This document shows, one piece after another, positions 1 through 9,500 of a stretch of DNA of 64,000 nt. The notes under the pieces were generated by a model. That model had not been told where the DNA came from, made no database searches, and saw only the letters and a list, made by a program, of their open reading frames with translations. Every line of letters begins with the position of its first letter. Position 1 is the first letter of the stretch. Origin of the DNA: Nocardia altamirensis NBRC 108246 (lineage in GTDB: Bacteria; Actinomycetota; Actinomycetes; Mycobacteriales; Mycobacteriaceae); NCBI RefSeq assembly GCF_001612685.1, contig NZ_BDAY01000005.1, positions 186,001 to 250,000 of the forward strand, given 5' to 3'. A program made the translations under genes and the position numbers.

Positions 1-284
1 GCGAACTCCCCCGCTATCTCCAAGGCGCCGTCGCCCGTCTGGAAACCCTCCCCGGTTCCGCCGTGCGCGACCGCCAGGGCATGATCGAACTCGACCGCGC
101 CATGGCCGCCTACGACCGTCTGGTGAACTCCCTGCCCGAGAATCGCCGCCACGCCGCCGCGGTGACCGAAATCTGGTGGATGACCGAAGAATTCCGGATC
201 AGCCTGTTCGCGCAGAAGCTCGGCACCCCATACCCGGTGTCCGTCAAGCGGATAGAACGCGCGATCGCCGCGATCCGCCGGTAG
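1..284 (+). CDS. hrpA: ATP-dependent RNA helicase HrpA, C-terminal end (partial)
   Basis: Only the last 93 or so residues are present; the frame is open from base 3 with no start. The tail contains WWMTEEFRISLFAQKLGTPY and PVSVKRIERAIAAIRR, typical of the DUF3418 C-terminus of long HrpA-type DEAH helicases, which act on structured RNA in the cytoplasm. In mycobacteria hrpA lies close to nrdR and lexA, which supports the assignment and shows that the giant gene downstream is inserted between hrpA and nrdR. The helicase core lies outside the window, so nothing can be said about its integrity. Confidence 0.85.
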   Translation, partial: ELPRYLQGAVARLETLPGSAVRDRQGMIELDRAMAAYDRLVNSLPENRRHAAAVTEIWWMTEEFRISLFAQKLGTPYPVSVKRIERAIAAIRR

Positions 285-513
285 CCACGCCACTCGCCGT
301 GCGGTGGCGGGCCGCTTTCTCGGACGGGTGACTGCCCCGGCACCTCCCAGCCGTGGTGACCAGGTCGGATCGGACCGCCGTCACAATGTTGCGACAACTC
401 TGATGTCCGCGCGGAATGCGATGGTGTCGGCGCGTGCGGTGAACGACGAGTGTGGAGTGTGCTGGCGATAGGCGATGTGCGACGCGGGGTCGCCGTTCCG
501 GATCGAGGTTGAC

Positions 514-3500
514 ATGAGCCCGTCGGTTGTCGACTTCGCGGAAGCCGCGGTGTTCGGCGGCGAGTTCCCGAAGGGCGATCCCACGGCGCTGCGTCGCTTG
601 GCGGCCGCGTGGCGCGCGCAGGCCGCCGACTGTGTCGGCGTGCAGTCAGCCGTGGCGAATCTGGTTCATCGATTGCAGGGGTCGGTGCACCAAAGCAGCG
701 ACTTCGGCACTGCGGCAGTCGAGTCGGGGCGACAGGTGAGCGCGGGTTCGGCGGAGTTGTCCACGTATTGCACCGCGGTGGCCGACTGGTTGGACGGGCT
801 CGCCAACGACGTCGAGAAGGCGCAGCAGGAGATGCTCCTCATGCTGCTCACCGTGCTGGCCGTCGGCGCGAATGCGGCGAGTGTGCTGCGCGCGCAGGCG
901 CAGTTCGTCACACTGCTCGAAGGGCTGATCTCCCGAATCGGTATCCAGTCAGCGGCGATGGCGAGTGCACGGGCCGGTCTGGTTGCGATCGAGGGTTTGG
1001 TGTTCGGGTCGGTGCAGGCCGGCGTAGATCTGGGGCTGCAAGCGGTGCAGCCGACGCGGCGGACGATCGACTGGACATCTGTTGTCGCAGCAGGGATGTC
1101 GGGCGCCGGTTCGGCGGTCGCCGGTAGCGCGGGCGGCCTCCTCGCCGAACGTCTGCTCGTCGATCGTGCGCTGCCGGGATGGCGCCGCACCGTCCTGGTC
1201 GGCGGAACCGCAGGAGTGTTCGGAGCTTTCGGCGCAACGGCAGGCGTGTCCGCGGTGACAGGGCAGTTCGATGTGACGCCGATGCACATCGTCAGCGGCG
1301 CGCTGCTTGGGTCGGCCGCGCATGCGATCGCGACGAGCCGTGCTGCCGACACGACTTCGCCTGCCACTGAGCGAATCGATTCCCTTGGGGTCGAGCAGCT
1401 CTCGGCCGATGCCGAGCCGAACGTGGTGCTGGACCGGCTGAGTCGGAGCAATGAGATCGCGGCGCTGGACGAACTCCGCAGTCTGGCACAGGCAACCGAC
1501 CCGGTGGTGGAGTTCATCGGTCCCGGCAGCCGGATCCGCCCGGCCGGTGGCGAGTCCGGCGGGGACGGCCATGGCGGCGGCTTCGCTACCGAAGACGGTG
1601 GCGGTGCGCCGCAACCATGGTGGCCTGGCGGCGTTTACGGCGATGGCGGAATGACCGCGCCGGGTCGAGCCGGTCTGGTACCGGCAGGCGGATCCGGTGG
1701 CGAGGCGCGCTTCGTTCCCGATCGGGGCGGCTTCGGATCGTTCGTTCGCGGCGGGGACGGGTCGGTGGATCTGGGGCCAGGCCGGATACCCGGGTCGCTG
1801 ACGGCACAGGAAGGGGTGATCTTCGACGGGTCGATCGGCAAGCCGATCACGGCGAACGCGCGGCAGGCCGTGCTGGAGCAGGCTCCCGACATCGGCGACT
1901 GGCGGCCGCCGGGTGCGGACCCAACGGGCAATCCTGCTGCGGAGTTCGCCAGAATGGCCGAGGCCGAAGCACTTTCGCAGTTGGCCGAACTCTCGTCGGC
2001 ACCGCGCCCGACGGCGGAGACCGCCGGGCCGCGTCCGGCGGAAACCGCTGGGCTCGCCGAACCCGGCGGTCGCAGCGTCAACGAAACGCCGAGCACGTTC
2101 GGTGAATTGCCGACGCCACCTTCGGAAAACGCGCTCCCGGAACCCATCCCGTCGGCGCACCGGGCCGGTCCCGAACCGAACTCTGTCCCCGACCCGGCTC
2201 CTGGCACGTCACCCCACGGACCGGAGCCCATTCCGTCGGCGCACCGATCCGGCCATGGACCGAACTCGGTCCCCGACCCGTCACCCCACGGAACGGCAGG
2301 CGCTGCCGAACCAGCATGGTCGGCTCCGGCACAACCTGGCGGGCCAGTGATTCCGGATGCGCACCGTCCCGATGCCCCGAAACCTCCCACACCACCGACC
2401 TTGGATCCGACCGATCCGAACCCGCATGTGATCATCGCGCCGACCGAAATCAGCGATCCATCGAAGATCGATCGGACACCGCCGCCGATCGGTGATCCAC
2501 CGACTGTGTCGCCATCGATGCCCTATCCGTCCGTGGACGAGCCGCTTATGGCTGCGGAAGGCACGCCACCACCGCACCCCGAAGACGACGGGCCGGACGA
2601 TGCCGCATCAAACGCCGACGGCACCGCGAGCAGCGCCGACAATGTCGGGGGCAGCGCCGCCGACGATGCCAGAACCGGCGAACCCGGCGCTGCCGATGCG
2701 CCACCACTCGACAACCTGCAAGCAATTCGGGCAGATGTGTTTGCCGAACTGTCCCAAGCCCGTACTGTGCTCGACAACTTCGGCCCCGCCTTCGGCATCG
2801 ATCCGAATCAGCCACTGTCCCAGGCAGATCGGAGTCAGCTACAGGACGCCCTCGGCGATCTGCGCGATGATCTGCGGGCGCTCGGATTCACTGCCGAGGA
2901 CATGGCGGACGTGGCACGAGCAGTGGAGAAACGCGACGCGGTGATCGCGGACGCGACCGAGCTCGATCCCACGGCAGTGGTCCGTGAGTTCGTCCTGGCG
3001 CACGCGGTCGCGGACAGCCTCGACACCGCGGAAGCCCTTGCGGCGCTGGTTGTCCAGATCGACTCCTTCGTGCAAGCCGTCACCAGAATGGTCACCCTGC
3101 GCACGCGCGCGGAGCGGCTGCTCGCCGACCGGAGCCGCCATCTGGAGCGACTCGGCAACCCGAACCCCGACGAGGTGAAACGCCAGTACGTTGCGACACG
3201 CGCGCGACTCCTCGAATTGCTGCCCGCGGGTGACACGTCGCTGCGCATCGCCGACATCGCGCAGCATCCTGAACGGTATCCGCTTGCCGTGGTCGAGCTC
3301 GCCGAACACCTGCGTGAACTCGGCGAAGATGTGCGCGCCGCGGATATCCTCGCCGACTGCGACGATCATTTGAGTGACGTGCGCGTCGACGCACACGAGG
3401 TCGACGCCATCGCGATCGACCTGCGTCGGCGTTCGACGTGGTTGACCAACCTCACCGCGGAAATACGTAACCAGACAACACGACTCGGATTCGGCGACAT

Positions 3501-6500
3501 TCGCCCGGACACCGTCGGGCACCTGAACGTCGAGCGGGCGTTGGCTCAGGCACAAGCGGACGCGGCCGCGCTCGGCGGTCCGCCCGACGCACGGATCCGG
3601 GATCTTCGACGCCTGTCCGAGGCACTGCGCTATTGGAAAGAGCTGCGCGCCCAGCAAACCGAGGCCTATCGCTTCCTGCGCAACGCCATCGGCACGCCGG
3701 TACCCATGATCGGTGACAGCATCGGTACCACGCTGACCGAGCACGCCCGCGCGGCACGAGCACAAATTCCACTGTGGCGCAGCGCGATCGCGAGATCGCT
3801 CGCCGCCGAGGGTTCGAGCATCGAGGTCGATCAAGTGCTGCCGAGCAGCTCGCCGACCCGGGTGCGCTGGGCCGATCGGCTGGCGGACGCACGGGAGCGC
3901 CTTGCCGAGCAGCTCACCGCGGCCGGACTGGTCGAACTGTTCCCGGAAGACCTCGAGGATCCCCTTCGCATCGCGGAGGCGACCAGGCGGATCGAGGCGA
4001 GCAGGCCCGATGCAGCGCTCGACGGTGCGCTCGGCGCGTTCACCATCGCATTCGCTGCGATGCACGCGGTCGAAGAACACGATCGGTTCGTCACCAGAGT
4101 CACCGTCCTCGTTCTGCTTGATCGGGCCAGAGCTCAGCTACGAGGTGAATTCGACCGCGCCGTCGATGGACATGCCGAGATCGGCGACCGGCTGCTGTGG
4201 GTTGCCGCGCTGGTGCGCGGACTGGAAAGGCATGCCGCACAGATCGATACGCTGGCGAGTGCGCCGATCCTGCCTGGGACCGATCCCGATTTCATCGATT
4301 GGATTTCGGCACAGTACGACATTCCGCACGAAGAATTGCGTCCCGGCTTGCCGACGCAGGAGCGACTCGACCAGAGATCGGCTGAGGTCCGCACCCGGCT
4401 CGCCGCATTGCTCGGGGTCGACCCGCACACAATCGCGACTGAGTTGACGAACAGTCTTCTCGCGGACGAGGTGCCCGAGCTCCCTCCGGCCGACCGCCTC
4501 GCGTTGCCGAACCCATTCACCGTGTCCTCGTTGCTGGACGCCGTCCAAGGTACTGGGCAGGTCGACGAGGCGACCTGGCAGCGCACCAGAGACCTGCTCC
4601 TGCCCAAGGTCGCAGCGGAATTCGAGGTACTCAGGACGCTGACGGAATGGGGAGCGGCGCACTATCGTCGCGATCTGGAGCTCGCGCGCGCCAACCACGA
4701 GTTCGACGTGGAACTGGCCGACGTGATGCACGAAATCACCGGCGAGCGGCCGAGATTCGTCGATCCAGGCGCGGCGCAGCGTTCCGAGCGTATCGGACAC
4801 CACCTGGACGAGCTGTATCGACAAGTCACCGCACAGGCATTCCATTACGTCGACACGAACCGCATCACCCCGGCACACGCCATGGCACCGGACTCCGCAG
4901 AACTCCGGCAGGTCGACGATCTCCTCGAACAAACCCGAGAAAGGGTGGCACGCCACAAGTCCGTGGACATCGCCTCGGTGACCAGGAGCCAGGTAGAGAT
5001 CTGGCTGCATGCCGCGGGCCGAGCCGAATCCGACGATCCGGACCGCATCGACACCCTCGCCCTGTGCGCAGACCTCTACCGGGCAAAGGATCTCGCCACC
5101 TCGTTTCATCGAGCCAGCGCTTGGGCCCGAGCCATCGACGCGACGGACCGGGCACTCGAGCAGGCAGGCCGGTGGCGAGAGCGCGAGATGCGCTGGCGAC
5201 AAGGGCTGGACTGGCAACGCACCTTCACCGAACTCGACAGTCTGGCAAGAACTCTCGACGAGCTCGCGGAAAGGCACAATCGCCGGGTTGCCGACCACCA
5301 ATCGATGACCGCGCTCTTCTCGAGATCTCTCCGCGCCATCGACCTCCATCGCTTGCCGAAATTCGCCGACTCGGCGTCATACGAGGAACCGCTGCGCGTG
5401 CAACGTGCTGGCGAATGCGAAGGCCTCGCTTCAGCATTGACCGAGACCGACCTACAGCATGGCGTGGTCGATCCTGCCGCATTGACTGAATCGTGGGTGC
5501 GCGCGATAGTCGACCAACTGTCACGGATCGACGACGCGATGCTGCTGCCCGCCGACTATGCGGCCTTGCGCCACGCTCGCCGCATCGAAACCATCGACAG
5601 TCTCCTGAGTCTGGTCGACCGGTTGAGCGCCGCGGAACGGGACATCGACGAACTGACCGGAAAATTGGACGCCGGGTTCACCGAAGTCGCGACACGGGGA
5701 GTCGCTGCCTTCCAACGGCATTCCGCAGCGGACATTCCCGGAACATGCTGGGTCGCCGCCGTCGACTTCGCGATGCAGGGACGAGGCCGACGGCCACAGA
5801 TCGATGTACCCGACGAGATCCGCACCGGATCTGCCTTGCGCGGCATCGAAGCAGGCGACGGCAGCCGATGGGCGCGCGCGAACATTCGCGGATTCCATGA
5901 TGCGGTAGCAGCTTTCGACGAGGTGCGCCGGTTCGGCAAGACCGTCGTCCTGGTCACTGACTACAGCCCGATCCACTCGAGCCTGGGCGCGGACGCGGCA
6001 ACGATCAAGCGCGATGACGACGGACAGGTCGTTGTGGGCCAACAGCTCCCGTTGACCGGGCCCGACGGCACGCTGCTGCGGGGCCCCGACGGCAAGGTGT
6101 TGGTGTACACAGAAATCACTCGGGGCGAGGCCGCCGTCCGCGAATGGGCGGCGAGGCTGACGGCCGAATCGGGTGCGGTCACATTTCACGGGTGGGTGTT
6201 CAACTCCGATGGCACCCCGGAGGATCCGGTGGCCTCCGAGCCGGACAACATTCTCGGCCACCAACTCCCCCGTGGCCGCATCCACGGCCGCCCGACCGAC
6301 GACCGCACTGTCACCGATGCTGAACGCCTGAACCAGCTGCTCACTCGCACAGACACACTCACGTCCGAGGAGTCGACGACGGTGTTCCGTGCCGCCCTGC
6401 TCATCCACCCCGACGTGATGACTCGATGTCTCGCGGCGTTGAGTGCTTTCGAGCGTCGCTCTGTCGAGATGAGACACCTGCAGGGGCACAGCGTCGCCGA

Positions 6501-9500
6501 GATAGCCGCCACCGTCGGCAAGTCCGCCGTATCTGTCAACAACGCACGGCTCAAAGGAGCACAAAAACTCGTCACGCTGCTGCGCCGTGAACTCGCGCCG
6601 CCGAGCATGTCCGAGCTGTTGGCACGCGCCGAGTCGTTGACCTACGACGAGGCGACGCGGGTGGTCACCGACGGATTCGTCACGTATCCGCAGGAAATGA
6701 CCCGAGGCCTGCTCAGACTGACCAATTTGGAGCGCGAATACCTGAAGCTGCGTTTCCAGGACGGCCGTAGTCGAGACGAGATCGCTTCCGCCAATGACAA
6801 ATCCGTGCCTTCGGTCACAAAGGCCGAACAGCTCGGAGTGTGGCAGATGGTGAAATGGCTTGCCGCCGAGGTGGACCAGCCGAGCCCGCTGGCGCTACTC
6901 GAGCACAGCGGCCCCTTTGCTCGCGGCGAGCGTGAGTTCATGATCCGTGACGCGATGGCTGTCGCCCCGGATGCGGTACATCGGTGTCTCATCGAGCTCA
7001 CGACGGATCAGCAGCGCTGGTTCGAGCTGCGATTCCAGCAGGAGCACAGCCGAACCGCCATTGCGCAGCTGCTCGGCAAGGCAGAGTGGAGCCGCCGCAA
7101 CTTGGAGGATGCGACCGAAACGCGGTTGATCTCACTCCTCACGACCATGTTCCGCCCGGACTCGGTCCGCCCGCCGACACGATTGGCAGAGCATCTCGCC
7201 GACGCAGACACGACCGATCGGCGGGATGCGACCGCCGCGATCGTGAAAGCCGCCGCTGAGCATCCAGAAACCATGCAGTGCTATCTCGCACAGCTGACCG
7301 AGCGGCAACGCAGAAGCATCGATCTGCAGGTGTTCCAGGATCTCAGCAATCAGCAAGCGGCAGCGATCTTGGGGGTTGACGTGCCTGCCGCGCGCATCAT
7401 GCTCAGCCGGATTGTCCGACGGCTGGCCGGTTGGCTCGTCACCGACCTCGGTCCACCGACAGTGCTGGTCCCGCTGGAATCGGCCACGGTCGTCGACAAC
7501 GACGCGGCCTCGCTGCCAGGCGCAGGACAGCCGACGGAGGCACGAGACCCGCGCCCGATGGATAGCCGGGATCCAGTTGCAGCCGATGCCGCGAAACCGA
7601 TCATCTCGTCCGGCGAGTTCCGGTTTCGCCGTTGGTTTCGCACCAGGGAGAACCGTCAGGAAGCCGGACTACCGACGCAAGGTCTCGCACAATACGCGAA
7701 CATGCGGTTCCTCAGCGAAGAGCAGGTACGACGCTGGCTGGCCGGGATCGATGCTGATCCTGATCGCCTTGTCACCGAATCCGAGACACCGGTACCGCAC
7801 CCACGTCACTTCGACCACCGGCATCATTGGATGGTCGCACTGCGGTATTACCTTGCGCTGTGCGTTGATCAGATGGACGAAATCATCGATGCACCGCAGG
7901 GCACATGGCGCGCGGTCGAGTCCGGCGACCAATGGCTGACCACCGGCCAGCTACGGGCACTGCTACGGCGGATCCCTGATGCACGTCAGCACTACGGTGC
8001 GGTCGCTCTGCGGTTTCATCCCGAGCTCGCGATCGCAGGAGTCGCGCACTATCCGGAGGGCTACCCGCATATCGGCGCCTACCTGAAGTACCGCCGCGAT
8101 GGACGAGAGAACCACGCCGCCGAGGCGCTGCGGCTATCGCGCGAACACATCCGCAATGTCGAGGCGGAACGTCGCGAACCGAGCAGGAAGATCGTGGAAT
8201 TCTATCTGAATGAATTCCCCGGTACTGCGACATATGCCGAGGTAGCTGAATGTTCGACCGAGCTGCCCGCACCTGTCCTGAGGTTTCCGGACGTACGGGA
8301 TGTCAAGTCACTCCACGAATATCAACATTACTTCGGGCAAGCGAACAATCTTCCGCACACAGCCGTAGTGCAACTTTTCTACCATGGCGAAAGACGGCGC
8401 GGCGTCAGCGACGATTTGCGAGTGTTGGAGATTTACGACCGTTTCTTGCACGAGGCTGCACCTTGGCACATCCTCGCCGAGTCGTGGGGATACACCTATC
8501 GAATGGATCCCGCCGGAGAAAAAGCGCCCGATGCAGCACAGTTCACCACGCTGAACGACTGGCTGAAAGCCGTGCGCCTGTGGCGCAGAATGACTCAGCA
8601 GGAATTCGGATCGGCGACCGGCAACAGCGTATCGTGGGCAACGAGCGTAGAAAAGTTCGCCCTCCGCCCCACCCTGACGGCGCTGCGAAGTATCCGGGAT
8701 GCAGGCATCATCTCGAACGAAATCCTCCGGGCAGCGATCGAACGCTTCCTCCAACATCCCACCGAACCGGAGTTGGCGGCCAGGTACTGGGAATTCGTCG
8801 AGACTCGTGCCTTGTCCCTGGAAGAGAACTCGGCTCGCTATCAGATCTACCGCCGATTCGCGGGAAACACATCGGGCGAGCCGACCGAGCATTCCCGGCA
8901 ACGACTTGACGCGTTCCTTCAGGACGGGAGCAGGCGACGCCCCGATCCAACAGACCCGAACCTCGTGTTCCCGCACCCGAGCGAAGCCCGCTCCCTCAAC
9001 GAGTATCTACAGAACTTCATGCGAGGGAACAGTCTGTCGTACCGCACGGTGTCCGGCATGTTCGGCATACAGTTCGACTTGACTCGGATATCGACGAGCC
9101 CCGAACCGCTGGCCCTGCAGGTCTACGACCGCCTCCTGCATCGCGCAGGACCATGGAATGACATCGCCGCCGCATGGGGATACAGCCACCGCATGGACCC
9201 CGCCGGCGAGACGCGCCCTGCACCGGCAGAATTCGAATTCGTCAACGAATGGCTCCGTGCAATGCAACTCCATCACCGGGTAACCATGACTGAATTCGAA
9301 TCAGCCGCCGGCCACCCCAAGGGCAGGGTGACTGTGACAGGTCCGAATCGACACCGTCCTTCGCTCATAAACCTGCGGCGACTCCGCGACGCAGGTTTTA
9401 TTACCGCCGACGACCTGGAAGCAGCGGCCATATGCTTCTACTCAGATCCCGATGCACCCGTCGCCCAGCCGAAAGAGCAGGAAGAAGCCCGGAGCATCAT

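Noticed and set aside
666..4080. Long open frames on the minus strand inside the giant gene
   Set aside because: They are antisense to strongly supported coding sequence, have Arg/Ser-rich composition typical of high-GC shadows, and lack ribosome sites.
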